This document shows positions 9,660 to 24,122 of a stretch of 64,000 bases of DNA, piece by piece. Every line of letters begins with the position of its first letter. Positions within the stretch are counted from its first letter, which is position 1. A model generated the notes under the pieces. It was not told the origin of the DNA and made no database searches. It was given only the letters and a program-made list of their open reading frames with translations. The stretch covers positions 35,900,253-35,964,252 of the forward strand of contig OW028575.1 of the NCBI GenBank assembly GCA_932294295.1, written 5' to 3'. Source of the DNA: Alitta virens (Eukaryota > Annelida > Polychaeta > Phyllodocida > Nereididae). Made by a program: the position numbers and the translations under genes.

Positions 9660-10652
9660 TTGAGCTGTCAGCAACAACAAACTGTCAACAACAACCAACT
9701 GTCAACAACATCAACCTCTCAACAACAGGCTGTCAACAACAACCTGTCAACAACAACAACCTCTCAACAAAAACAACATCTCAACAAAAACAACCTGTCA
9801 ACAACAACAAGCTGTCAACAACAACAACGAACTGTTAACAACAACCATCAACAGGAACCAACACTAAAGAACAACCTGTCAACAACAACAACCTGTAAAG
9901 AAGAGCAAGCTGTCAACAAAAACAAGCTGTCAACATTGAGCTGTCAACAACATTGAGCTGTCAACAACATTGAGCTGTCAACAACATTAAGCTGTCAACA
10001 ACATTAAGCTGTCAACAACATTAAGCTGTCAACAACATTAAGCTGTCAACAACATTAAGCTGTCAACAACAATAAGCTGTCAACATCATTGAGCTGTCAA
10101 CAACATTGACCTGTCAGCAACAAGAAACTGTCAACAACAACCAACTGTCAACAACATCAACCTGTCAACAACATTAAGCTGCCAACAACATTATGCTGTC
10201 ACCAACAACAAGCTGTAAACAACAACAAACTGTCAACAACAACAATCTGTCATCAACTTCCAACTGTCAACAACAACCAACTGTCAACAACAACCGTCAA
10301 CAGGAACCAACTCTGAAGAACAACCTGTCAACAACAACAACCTTTCAGCAACAACAACCTGTCTGCAACAACAATCTGTCAAGAAGAGCAACCTGTCAAC
10401 AACATCAATCTGTCAACAATAACAAGCTGTCAACAACAACAACCTGTCAACAACAACAACAACCTGTCAACATCAACAACAACCTGTCAACAACAACAAA
10501 CTGTCAGCAACAACAACCTGTAAGAACATTAAGCTGCCAACAACATTAAGCTGCCAACAACATTAAGCTGCCAACAACAACAATCGGCCAACAACAACAA
10601 TCTGTCAACAACAACAATCTGTCAACAACAACAATCTGTCAACAACAACAAT

Positions 10653-10722
10653 CAGTCAACAACAATCAGTCAACAACAATCAGTCAACAACAATCAGTCA
10701 ACAACAATCAGTCAACAACAAT
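10653..10722. repeat. 14-bp sub-repeat CAGTCAACAACAAT, five copies
   Basis: A 17-bp monomer shortened by one triplet is tandemly repeated at 10653, 10667, 10681, 10695 and 10709. The same block has four copies at its other occurrences, for example near 12223, 15592, 17155 and 62345. Only the S1 lead block has the extra copy. Confidence 0.85.
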
Positions 10723-10926
10723 CTGACAACAACAATCTGTCAACAACAATATGTCAACAACAACATTCTGTCAACAAAATTGAGCTTGCAACAAATCTGA
10801 GCTGTTAAAAAATCTGAGCTGCCAACAACACTGAGCTGCCAGCAACATTAAGCTGCCAACAACATTAAGCTGTCAAAAAATTAAGCTGCCAACAACATTG
10901 AGCTGCCAAAAATATTAAGCTGCCAG

Positions 10927-11010
10927 CAACATCATGAAGCTGACGACAACATGAAGTTGCCTCCAACATGAAGCTGCCGACAACATTAAGCTGCCGACAA
11001 CATTAAGCTG
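10927..11010. repeat. GCCGAC cassette, marker of each 1.5-kb copy (first complete example)
   Basis: Consecutive monomers read CATCATGAAGCTGACGAC, ATGAAGTTGCCTCC, ATGAAGCTGCCGAC and then two CATTAAGCTGCCGAC or CTGTC monomers. The same order recurs once in every lead block and 1.5-kb copy, for example near 12477, 15856, 17419, 20503, 26941 and 62608. It makes a useful landmark because it is the least CAA-like part of the array. A diverged version sits at the array edge (about 6894-6985). Confidence 0.85.
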
Positions 11011-14000
11011 TCAACAACAACAATCTGTCAACAGCAACCAACTGTCAGGAACAACCAATTGTCAACAACAACCGTCAACAACAACAAGCTGTCAACAACA
11101 TTAATCTCTCAACAACATTAAGCTGGCAAACAACATTAAGCTGTCAACAACAACAACCTGTCAACAACGTTAAGCTGTCAACAACGTTAAGCTGTCAACA
11201 ACATTAAGCTGTCAACAACATTAAGCTGTCACCAACATTAAGCTGTCACCAACAACAAGCTGTAAACAACAACAAACTGTCAACAACAACAATCTCTCAT
11301 CAACTTCCAACTGTCAACAACCAACTGTCAACAACAACCGTCAACAGGAACCAACTCTGAAGAACAACCTTTCAGCAACAACAACCTGTCAGCAACAACA
11401 ATCTGTCAAGAAGAGCAACCTGTCAACAACATCAATCTGTCAACAATAACAAGCTGTCAACAACAACAACCTGTCAACAACAACAACCTGTCAACATCAA
11501 CAACAACCTGTCGACAACAACAACAACCTTTCAGCAACAACAACCTTTCAGCAACAACAACCTGTCAGCAAAAACAACCTGTATACAACAACAATCTGTC
11601 AAGAAGAGCAAGCTTTCAACAACAGCAATCAGTCAACAATAAAAAGCTATCAACAACATTAAGCTATCAACAACATTAAGCTATCAACATTAAGCTGTCA
11701 ACAACATTAAGCTGTCAACAACATTAGGCTGTCAACAACATTAAGCTGTCAACATCATTGAGCTGTCAACAACATTGAGCTGTCAGCAACAACAAACTGT
11801 CAACAACAATCAACTGTCAACAACATCAACCTGTCAACAACAGGCTGTCAACAACAACAACCTGTCAACAACAACAACCTCTCAACAACAACAACATCTC
11901 AACCAAAACAACCTGTCAACAACAAAAAGCTGTCAACAACAACAACGAACTGTTAACAACAACCGTCAACAGGAACCAACACTAAAGAACAACCTGTCAA
12001 CAACAACAACCTGTAAAGAAGAGCAAGCTGTCAACAAAAACAAGCTGTCAACATTGAGCTGTCAACAACATTAAGCTGTCAACAACATTAAGCTGTCAAC
12101 AACATTAAGCTGTCAACAACAATAAGCTGTCAACATCATTGAGCTGTCAACAACATTGACCTGTCAGCAACAAGAAACTGTCAACAACAACAATCTGTCA
12201 ACAACAACAATCAGTCAACAACAATCAGTCAACAACAATCAGTCAACAACAATCAGTCAACAACAATCTGACAACAACAATCTGTCAACAACAATATGTC
12301 AACAACAACATTCTGTCAACAAAATTGAGCTTGCAACAAATCTGAGCTGTTAAAAAATCTGAGCTGCCAACAACACTGAGCTGCCAGCAACATTAAGCTG
12401 CCAACAACATTAAGCTGTCAAAAAATTAAGCTGCCAACAACATTGAGCTGCCAAAAATATTAAGCTGCCAGCAACATCATGAAGCTGACGACAACATGAA
12501 GTTGCCTCCAACATGAAGCTGCCGACAACATTAAGCTGCCGACAACATCAAGCTGTCAACAACAACAATCTGTCAACAGCAACCAACTGTCAGGAACAAC
12601 CAATTGTCAACAACAACCGTCAACAACAACAAGCTGTCAACAACATTAATCTCTCAACAACATTAAGCTGGCAAACAACATTAAGCTGTCAACAACAACA
12701 ACCTGTCAACAACGTTAAGCTGTCAACAACGTTAAGCTGTCAACAACATTAAGCTGTCAACAACATTAAGCTGTCACCAACAACAAGCTGTAAACAACAA
12801 CAAACTGTCAACAACAACAATCTCTCATCAACTTCCAACTGTCAACAACCAACTGTCAACAACAACCGTCAACAGGAACCAACTCTGAAGAACAACCTGT
12901 CAACAACAACAACAACCTTTCAGCAACAACAACCTGTCAGCAACAACAATCTGTCAAGAAGAGCAACCTGTCAACAACATCAATCTGTCAACAATAACAA
13001 GCTGTCAACAACAACAACCTGTCAACAACAACAACCTGTCAACATCAACAACAACCTGTCGACAACAACAACAACCTTTCAGCAACAACAACCTGTCAGC
13101 AAAAACAACCTGTATACAACAACAACATCTCAACAAAAACAACCTATCAACAACAACAAGCTGTCAACAACAACAACAAACTGTTAACAACAACCGTCAA
13201 CAGGAACCAACACTAAAGAACAACTTGTCAACAACAACAACCTGTAAAGAAGAGCAAGCTGTCAACAAAAACAAGCTGTCAACATTGAGCTGTCAACAAC
13301 ATTAAGCTGTCAACAGCATTAAGCTGTCAACAACATTGAGCTGTCAACAACAATAAGCTGTCAACATCATTGAGCTGTCAACAACATTGACCTGTCAGCA
13401 ACAAGAAACTGTCAACAACAACCAACTGTCAACAACATCAACCTGTCAACAACAACCTGTCAACAACAACAGCAACAACAACAACCTGTCAACGACAACA
13501 ACAACAACAACCTGGCAACAACAACAAACTGTTAGCAACAACAACCTGTCAACAACATTAATCTGTCAACAACATTAAGTTGTCAACAACATTAAGCTGC
13601 CAACAACATTAAGCTGTCAACAACAACATTCTGTCAAAAAAATGAGCTCCCAACAAAAATGAGCTCCCAACAAAATTGAGCTGCCAACAAAATTGTGCTG
13701 CCAACAACATTGAGCTGCCAACAACATTGAGCTGCCAACAACATTGAGCTATCAACAATAACAATCTGTCAACAACAACCACTTGTCAACAACAACTGTC
13801 AACAACAACCGTCAACAGCAACCACCTCTGAACAACAAGCCGTCAACAACAACAGTATGTCAACAACAACAAGCTGTCAATAACATTAATCCGAAAACAA
13901 CATTAAGCTGTCAACGACATTAAGCTGTCAACAACATTAAGCTGGCTAACAACATTAAGCTGTCAACAACAACAATCTGTCAACAACATTAAGCTGCCAA

Positions 14001-14616
14001 CAACATTGTGCTGCCAACATCATTATGCTGTCACCAACAACAAGCTGTAAACAACAACAAACTGTCAACAACAACAATCTCTCATCAACTTCCAACTGTC
14101 AACAACAACCAACTGTCAACAACAACCGTCAACAGGAACCAACTCTGAAGGACAACCTGTGAACAACAACAACAACCTGTCAGCAACAACAATCTGTCAA
14201 GAAGAGCAACCTGTCAACAACATCAATCTGTCAACAATAACAAGCTGTCAACAACAACAACCTGTCAACAACAACAACCTGTCAACATCAACGACAACCT
14301 GTCAACAACAACAACAACCTTTCAGCAACAACAACCTGTCAGCAACAACAATCTGTCAAGAAGAGCAATCTGTCAACAACATCAATCTGTCAACAATAAC
14401 AAGCTGTCAACAACAACAACCTGTCAACAACAACAACCTGTCGGCAAAAACAACCTGTATACAACAACAATCTGTCAACAATAACAAGCTATCAACAACA
14501 TTAAGCTATCAACAACATTAAGCTATCAACATTAAGCTGTCAACAACATTAAGCTGTCAACAACATTAGGCTGTCAACAACATTAAGCTGTCAACATCAT
14601 TTAGCTGTCAACAACA

Positions 14617-17600
14617 TTGAGCTGTCAGCAACAACAAACTGTCAACAACAACCAACTGTCAACAACATCAACCTCTCAACAACAGGCTGTCAACAACAAC
14701 CTGTCAACAACAACAACCTCTCAACAAAAACAACATCTCAACAAAAACAACCTGTCAACAACAACAAGCTGTCAACAACAACAACGAACTGTTAACAACA
14801 ACCATCAACAGGAACCAACACTAAAGAACAACCTGTCAACAGCAACAACCTGTAAAGAAGAGCAAGCTGTCAACAAAAACAAGCTGTCAACATTGAGCTG
14901 TCAACAACATTGAGCTGTCAACAACATTAAGCTGTCAACAACATTAAGCTGTCAACAACATTAAGCTGTCAACAACATTAAGCTGTCAACAACATTAAGC
15001 TGTCAACAACAATAAGCTGTCAACATCATTGAGCTGTCAACAACATTGACCTGTCAGCAACAAGAAACTGTCAACAACAACCAACTGTCAACAACATCAA
15101 CCTGTCAACAACATTAAGCTGCCAACAACATTATGCTGTCACCAACAACAAGCTGTAAACAACAACAAACTGTCAACAACAACAATCTGTCATCAACTTC
15201 CAACTGTCAACAACAACCAACTGTCAACAACAACCGTCAACAGGAACCAACTCTGAAGAACAACCTGTCAACAACAACAACCTTTCAGCAACAACAACCT
15301 GTCTGCAACAACAATCTGTCAAGAAGAGCAACCTGTCAACAACATCAATCTGTCAACAATAACAAGCTGTCAACAACAACAACCTGTCAACAACAACAAC
15401 CTGTCAACAACAACAACAACCTGTCAACATCAACAACAACCTGTCAACAACAACAAACTGTCAGCAACAACAACCTGTAAGAACATTAAGCTGCCAACAA
15501 CATTAAGCTGCCAACAACATTAAGCTGCCAACAACAACAATCTGTCAACAACAACAATCTGTCAACAACAACAATCTGTCAACAACAACAATCAGTCAAC
15601 AACAATCAGTCAACAACAATCAGTCAACAACAATCAGTCAACAACAATCTGACAACAACAATCTGTCAACAACAATATGTCAACAACAACATTCTGTCAA
15701 CAAAATTGAGCTTGCAACAAATCTGAGCTGTTAAAAAATCTGAGCTGCCAACAACACTGAGCTGCCAGCAACATTAAGCTGCCAACAACATTAAGCTGTC
15801 AAAAAATTAAGCTGCCAACAACATTGAGCTGCCAAAAATATTAAGCTGCCAGCAACATCATGAAGCTGACGACAACATGAAGTTGCCTCCAACATGAAGC
15901 TGCCGACAACATTAAGCTGCCGACAACATTAAGCTGTCAACAACAACAATCTGTCAACAGCAACCAACTGTCAGGAACAACCAATTGTCAACAACAACCG
16001 TCAACAACAACAAGCTGTCAACAACATTAATCTCTCAACAACATTAAGCTGGCAAACAACATTAAGCTGTCAACAACAACAACCTGTCAACAACGTTAAG
16101 CTGTCAACAACGTTAAGCTGTCAACAACATTAAGCTGTCAACAACATTAAGCTGTCACCAACATTAAGCTGTCACCAACAACAAGCTGTAAACAACAACA
16201 AACTGTCAACAACAACAATCTCTCATCAACTTCCAACTGTCAACAACCAACTGTCAACAACAACCGTCAACAGGAACCAACTCTGAAGAACAACCTGTCA
16301 ACAACAACAACCTTTCAGCAACAACAACCTGTCAGCAACAACAATCTGTCAAGAAGAGCAACCTGTCAACAACATCAATCTGTCAACAATAACAAGCTGT
16401 CAACAACAACAACCTGTCAACAACAACAACCTGTCAACATCAACAACAACCTGTCGACAACAACAACAACCTTTCAGCAACAACAACCTTTCAGCAACAA
16501 CAACCTGTCAGCAAAAACAACCTGTATACAACAACAATCTGTCAAGAAGAGCAAGCTTTCAACAACAGCAATCAGTCAACAATAAAAAGCTATCAACAAC
16601 ATTAAGCTATCAACAACATTAAGCTATCAACATTAAGCTGTCAACAACATTAAGCTGTCAACAACATTAGGCTGTCAACAACATTAAGCTGTCAACATCA
16701 TTGAGCTGTCAACAACATTGAGCTGTCAGCAACAACAAACTGTCAACAACAACCAACTGTCAACAACATCAACCTGTCAACAACAGGCTGTCAACAACAA
16801 CAACCTGTCAACAACAACAACCTCTCAACAACAACAACATCTCAACCAAAACAACCTGTCAACAACAAAAAGCTGTCAACAACAACAACGAACTGTTAAC
16901 AACAACTGTCAACAGGAACCAACACTAAAGAACAACCTGTCAACAACAACAACCTGTAAAGAAGAGCAAGCTGTCAACAAAAACAAGCTGTCAACATTGA
17001 GCTGTCAACAACATTAAGCTGTCAACAACATTAAGCTGTCAACAACATTAAGCTGTCAACAACAATAAGCTGTCAACATCATTGAGCTGTCAACAACATT
17101 GACCTGTCAGCAACAAGAAACTGTCAACAACAACAATCTGTCAACAACAACAATCAGTCAACAACAATCAGTCAACAACAATCAGTCAACAACAATCAGT
17201 CAACAACAATCTGACAACAACAATCTGTCAACAACAATATGTCAACAACAACATTCTGTCAACAAAATTGAGCTTGCAACAGATCTGAGCTGTTAAAAAA
17301 TCTGAGCTGCCAACAACACTGAGCTGCCAGCAACATTAAGCTGCCAACAACATTAAGCTGTCAAAAAATTAAGCTGCCAACAACATTGAGCTGCCAAAAA
17401 TATTAAGCTGCCAGCAACATCATGAAGCTGACGACAACATGAAGTTGCCTCCAACATGAAGCTGCCGACAACATTAAGCTGCCGACAACATTAAGCTGTC
17501 AACAACAACAATCTGTCAACAGCAACCAACTGTCAGGAACAACCAATTGTCAACAAAACAACCGTCAACAACAACAAGCTGTCAACAACATTAATCTCTC

Positions 17601-20600
17601 AACAACATTAAGCTGGCAAACAACATTAAGCTGTCAACAACAACAACCTGTCAACAACGTTAAGCTGTCAACAACGTTAAGCTGTCAACAACATTAAGCT
17701 GTCAACAACATTAAGCTGTCACCAACAACAAGCTGTAAACAACAACAAACTGTCAACAACAACAATCTCTCATCAACTTCCAACTGTCAACAACCAACTG
17801 TCAACAACAACCGTCAACAGGAACCAACTCTGAAGAACAACCTGTCAACAACAACAACAACCTTTCAGCAACAACAACCTGTCAGCAACAACAATCTGTC
17901 AAGAAGAGCAACCTGTCAACAACATCAATCTGTCAACAATAACAAGCTGTCAACAACAACAACCTGTCAACAACAACAACCTGTCAACATCAACAACAAC
18001 CTGTCGACAACAACAACAACCTTTCAGCAACAACAACCTTTCAGCAACAACAACCTGTCAGCAAAAACAACCTGTATACAACAACAATCTGTCAAGAAGA
18101 GCAAGCTTTCAACAACAGCAATCAGTCAACAATAAAAAGCTATCAACAACATTAAGCTATCAACAACATTAAGCTATCAACATTAAGCTGTCAACAACAT
18201 TAAGCTGTCAACAACATTAGGCTGTCAACAACATTAAGCTGTCAACATCATTGAGCTGTCAACAACATTGAGCTGTCAGCAACAACAAACTGTCAACAAC
18301 AACCAACTGTCAACAACATCAACCTGTCAACAACAGGCTGTCAACAACAACAACCTGTCAACAACAACAACCTCTCAACAACAACAACATCTCAACCAAA
18401 ACAACCTGTCAACAACAAAAAGCTGTCAACAACAACAACGAACTGTTAACAACAACCGTCAACAGGAACCAACACTAAAGAACAACCTGTCAACAACAAC
18501 AACCTGTAAAGAAGAGCAAGCTGTCAACAAAAACAAGCTGTCAACATTGAGCTGTCAACAAAATTAAGCTGTCAACAACATTAAGCTGTCAACAACAATA
18601 AGCTGTCAACATCATTGAGCTGTCAACAACATTGACCTGTCAGCAACAAGAAACTGTCAACAACAACAATCTGTCAACAACAACAATCAGTCAACAACAA
18701 TCAGTCAACAACAATCAGTCAACAACAATCAGTCAACAACAATCTGACAACAACAATCTGTCAACAACAATATGTCAACAACAACATTCTGTCAACAAAA
18801 TTGAGCTTGCAACAAATCTGAGCTGTTAAAAAATCTGAGCTGCCAACAACACTGAGCTGCCAGCAACATTAAGCTGCCAACAACATTAAGCTGTCAAAAA
18901 ATTAAGCTGCCAACAACATTGAGCTGCCAAAAATATTAAGCTGCCAGCAACATCATGAAGCTGACGACAACATGAAGTTGCCTCCAACATGAAGCTGCCG
19001 ACAACATTAAGCTGCCGACAACATTAAGCTGTCAACAACAACAATCTGTCAACAGCAACCAACTGTCAGGAACAACCAATTGTCAACAACAACCGTCAAC
19101 AACAACAAGCTGTCAACAACATTAATCTCTCAACAACATTAAGCTGGCAAACAACATTAAGCTGTCAACAACAACAACCTGTCAACAACGTTAAGCTGTC
19201 AACAACGTTAAGCTGTCAACAACATTAAGCTGTCAACAACATTAAGCTGTCACCAACAACAAGCTGTAAACAACAACAAACTGTCAACAACAACAATCTC
19301 TCATCAACTTCCAACTGTCAACAACCAACTGTCAACAACAACCGTCAACAGGAACCAACTCTGAAGAACAACCTGTCAACAACAACAACAACCTTTCAGC
19401 AACAACAACCTGTCAGCAACAACAATCTGTCAAGAAGAGCAACCTGTCAACAACATCAATCTGTCAACAATAACAAGCTGTCAACAACAACAACCTGTCA
19501 ACAACAACAACCTGTCAACATCAACAACAACCTGTCGACAACAACAACAACCTTTCAGCAACAACAACCTTTCAGCAACAACAACCTGTCAGCAAAAACA
19601 ACCTGTATACAACAACAATCTGTCAAGAAGAGCAAGCTTTCAACAACAGCAATCAGTCAACAATAAAAAGCTATCAACAACATTAAGCTATCAACAACAT
19701 TAAGCTATCAACATTAAGCTGTCAACAACATTAAGCTGTCAACAACATTAGGCTGTCAACAACATTAAGCTGTCAACATCATTGAGCTGTCAACAACATT
19801 GAGCTGTCAGCAACAACAAACTGTCAACAACAACCAACTGTCAACAACATCAACCTGTCAACAACAGGCTGTCAACAACAACAACCTGTCAACAACAACA
19901 ACCTCTCAACAACAACAACATCTCAACCAAAACAACCTGTCAACAACAAAAAGCTGTCAACAACAACAACGAACTGTTAACAACAACTGTCAACAGGAAC
20001 CAACACTAAAGAACAACCTGTCAACAACAACAACCTGTAAAGAAGAGCAAGCTGTCAACAAAAACAAGCTGTCAACATTGAGCTGTCAACAACATTAAGC
20101 TGTCAACAACATTAAGCTGTCAACAACATTAAGCTGTCAACAACAATAAGCTGTCAACATCATTGAGCTGTCAACAACATTGACCTGTCAGCAACAAGAA
20201 ACTGTCAACAACAACAATCTGTCAACAACAACAATCAGTCAACAACAATCAGTCAACAACAATCAGTCAACAACAATCAGTCAACAACAATCTGACAACA
20301 ACAATCTGTCAACAACAATATGTCAACAACAACATTCTGTCAACAAAATTGAGCTTGCAACAGATCTGAGCTGTTAAAAAATCTGAGCTGCCAACAACAC
20401 TGAGCTGCCAGCAACATTAAGCTGCCAACAACATTAAGCTGTCAAAAAATTAAGCTGCCAACAACATTGAGCTGCCAAAAATATTAAGCTGCCAGCAACA
20501 TCATGAAGCTGACGACAACATGAAGTTGCCTCCAACATGAAGCTGCCGACAACATTAAGCTGCCGACAACATTAAGCTGTCAACAACAACAATCTGTCAA

Positions 20601-23600
20601 CAGCAACCAACTGTCAGGAACAACCAATTGTCAACAAAACAACCGTCAACAACAACAAGCTGTCAACAACATTAATCTCTCAACAACATTAAGCTGGCAA
20701 ACAACATTAAGCTGTCAACAACAACAACCTGTCAACAACGTTAAGCTGTCAACAACGTTAAGCTGTCAACAACATTAAGCTGTCAACAACATTAAGCTGT
20801 CACCAACAACAAGCTGTAAACAACAACAAACTGTCAACAACAACAATCTCTCATCAACTTCCAACTGTCAACAACCAACTGTCAACAACAACCGTCAACA
20901 GGAACCAACTCTGAAGAACAACCTGTCAACAACAACAACAACCTTTCAGCAACAACAACCTGTCAGCAACAACAATCTGTCAAGAAGAGCAACCTGTCAA
21001 CAACATCAATCTGTCAACAATAACAAGCTGTCAACAACAACAACCTGTCAACAACAACAACCTGTCAACATCAACAACAACCTGTCGACAACAACAACAA
21101 CCTTTCAGCAACAACAACCTTTCAGCAACAACAACCTGTCAGCAAAAACAACCTGTATACAACAACAATCTGTCAAGAAGAGCAAGCTTTCAACAACAGC
21201 AATCAGTCAACAATAAAAAGCTATCAACAACATTAAGCTATCAACAACATTAAGCTATCAACATTAAGCTGTCAACAACATTAAGCTGTCAACAACATTA
21301 GGCTGTCAACAACATTAAGCTGTCAACATCATTGAGCTGTCAACAACATTGAGCTGTCAGCAACAACAAACTGTCAACAACAACCAACTGTCAACAACAT
21401 CAACCTGTCAACAACAGGCTGTCAACAACAACAACCTGTCAACAACAACAACCTCTCAACAACAACAACATCTCAACCAAAACAACCTGTCAACAACAAA
21501 AAGCTGTCAACAACAACAACGAACTGTTAACAACAACCGTCAACAGGAACCAACACTAAAGAACAACCTGTCAACAACAACAACCTGTAAAGAAGAGCAA
21601 GCTGTCAACAAAAACAAGCTGTCAACATTGAGCTGTCAACAAAATTAAGCTGTCAACAACATTAAGCTGTCAACAACATTAAGCTGTCAACAACAATAAG
21701 CTGTCAACATCATTGAGCTGTCAACAACATTGACCTGTCAGCAACAAGAAACTGTCAACAACAACAATCTGTCAACAACAACAATCAGTCAACAACAATC
21801 AGTCAACAACAATCAGTCAACAACAATCAGTCAACAACAATCTGACAACAACAATCTGTCAACAACAATATGTCAACAACAACATTCTGTCAACAAAATT
21901 GAGCTTGCAACAAATCTGAGCTGTTAAAAAATCTGAGCTGCCAACAACACTGAGCTGCCAGCAACATTAAGCTGCCAACAACATTAAGCTGTCAAAAAAT
22001 TAAGCTGCCAACAACATTGAGCTGCCAAAAATATTAAGCTGCCAGCAACATCATGAAGCTGACGACAACATGAAGTTGCCTCCAACATGAAGCTGCCGAC
22101 AACATTAAGCTGCCGACAACATTAAGCTGTCAACAACAACAATCTGTCAACAGCAACCAACTGTCAGGAACAACCAATTGTCAACAACAACCGTCAACAA
22201 CAACAAGCTGTCAACAACATTAATCTCTCAACAACATTAAGCTGGCAAACAACATTAAGCTGTCAACAACAACAACCTGTCAACAACGTTAAGCTGTCAA
22301 CAACGTTAAGCTGTCAACAACATTAAGCTGTCAACAACATTAAGCTGTCACCAACAACAAGCTGTAAACAACAACAAACTGTCAACAACAACAATCTCTC
22401 ATCAACTTCCAACTGTCAACAACCAACTGTCAACAACAACCGTCAACAGGAACCAACTCTGAAGAACAACCTGTCAACAACAACAACAACCTTTCAGCAA
22501 CAACAACCTGTCAGCAACAACAATCTGTCAAGAAGAGCAACCTGTCAACAACATCAATCTGTCAACAATAACAAGCTGTCAACAACAACAACCTGTCAAC
22601 AACAACAACCTGTCAACATCAACAACAACCTGTCGACAACAACAACAACCTTTCAGCAACAACAACCTTTCAGCAACAACAACCTGTCAGCAAAAACAAC
22701 CTGTATACAACAACAACATCTCAACAAAAACAACCTATCAACAACAACAAGCTGTCAACAACAACAACAAACTGTTAACAACAACCGTCAACAGGAACCA
22801 ACACTAAAGAACAACTTGTCAACAACAACAACCTGTAAAGAAGAGCAAGCTGTCAACAAAAACAAGCTGTCAACATTGAGCTGTCAACAACATTGACCTG
22901 TCAGCAACAAGAAACTGTCAACAACAACCAACTGTCAACAACATCAACCTGTCAACAACAACCTGTCAACAACAACAGCAACAACAACAACCTGTCAACG
23001 ACAACAACAACAACAACCTGGCAACAACAACAAACTGTTAGCAACAACAACCTGTCAACAACATTAATCTGTCAACAACATTAAGTTGTCAACAACATTA
23101 AGCTGCCAACAACATTAAGCTGTCAACAACAACATTCTGTCAAAAAAATGAGCTCCCAACAAAAATGAGCTCCCAACAAAATTGAGCTGCCAACAAAATT
23201 GTGCTGCCAACAACATTGAGCTGCCAACAACATTGAGCTGCCAACAACATTGAGCTATCAACAATAACAATCTGTCAACAACAACCACTTGTCAACAACA
23301 ACTGTCAACAACAACCGTCAACAGCAACCACCTCTGAACAACAAGCCGTCAACAACAACAGTATGTCAACAACAACAAGCTGTCAATAACATTAATCCGA
23401 AAACAACATTAAGCTGTCAACGACATTAAGCTGTCAACAACATTAAGCTGGCTAACAACATTAAGCTGTCAACAACAACAATCTGTCAACAACATTAAGC
23501 TGCCAACAACATTGTGCTGCCAACATCATTATGCTGTCACCAACAACAAGCTGTAAACAACAACAAACTGTCAACAACAACAATCTCTCATCAACTTCCA

Positions 23601-24122
23601 ACTGTCAACAACAACCAACTGTCAACAACAACCGTCAACAGGAACCAACTCTGAAGGACAACCTGTGAACAACAACAACAACCTGTCAGCAACAACAATC
23701 TGTCAAGAAGAGCAACCTGTCAACAACATCAATCTGTCAACAATAACAAGCTGTCAACAACAACAACCTGTCAACAACAACAACCTGTCAACATCAACGA
23801 CAACCTGTCAACAACAACAACAACCTTTCAGCAACAACAACCTGTCAGCAACAACAATCTGTCAAGAAGAGCAATCTGTCAACAACATCAATCTGTCAAC
23901 AATAACAAGCTGTCAACAACAACAACCTGTCAACAACAACAACCTGTCGGCAAAAACAACCTGTATACAACAACAATCTGTCAACAATAACAAGCTATCA
24001 ACAACATTAAGCTATCAACAACATTAAGCTATCAACATTAAGCTGTCAACAACATTAAGCTGTCAACAACATTAGGCTGTCAACAACATTAAGCTGTCAA
24101 CATCATTTAGCTGTCAACAACA
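14617..24122. repeat. Superunit S2 (9,506 bp, full quartet)
   Basis: Lead block 14617-16717 (2,101 bp, one 17-mer with the TCGGCC variant missing at about 15540). Copies start at 16718 (1,550 bp), 18268 (1,531), 19799 (1,550) and 21349. Copies 1 and 3 share CAACTGTCAACAGG, TTGCAACAGATC and CAACAAAACAACC (+2 bp). Copies 2 and 4 share CAACCGTC, TTGCAACAAATC and CAACAAAATTAAG. Copy 2 also lacks one 17-mer after the anchor. The spacer from 22893 is alpha type, without the 85-bp insert, and contains CCTGTCAGC after GTGAACAAC. Confidence 0.9.

Larger units (their letters stand above)
9660..14616. repeat. Superunit S1 (short, 4,957 bp)
   Basis: Lead block 9660-11774 (2,115 bp), one 1.5-kb-type copy from 11775 to about 13386, then a spacer 13387-14616. 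The copy is the plain type: CAACCGTC, CAACATTAAG after the anchor, and TTGCAACAAATCTGAG. The lead block has five CAGTCAACAACAAT 14-mers (10653-10722) where later ones have four, and lacks one 17-mer after CTCTGAAGAAC near 11360, giving 2,115 instead of 2,118 bp. The spacer keeps the 85-bp insert but has the alpha-type downstream half. At about 12548 CATCAAG replaces CATTAAG, which removes a stop and lengthens a frame by chance. Confidence 0.85.
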
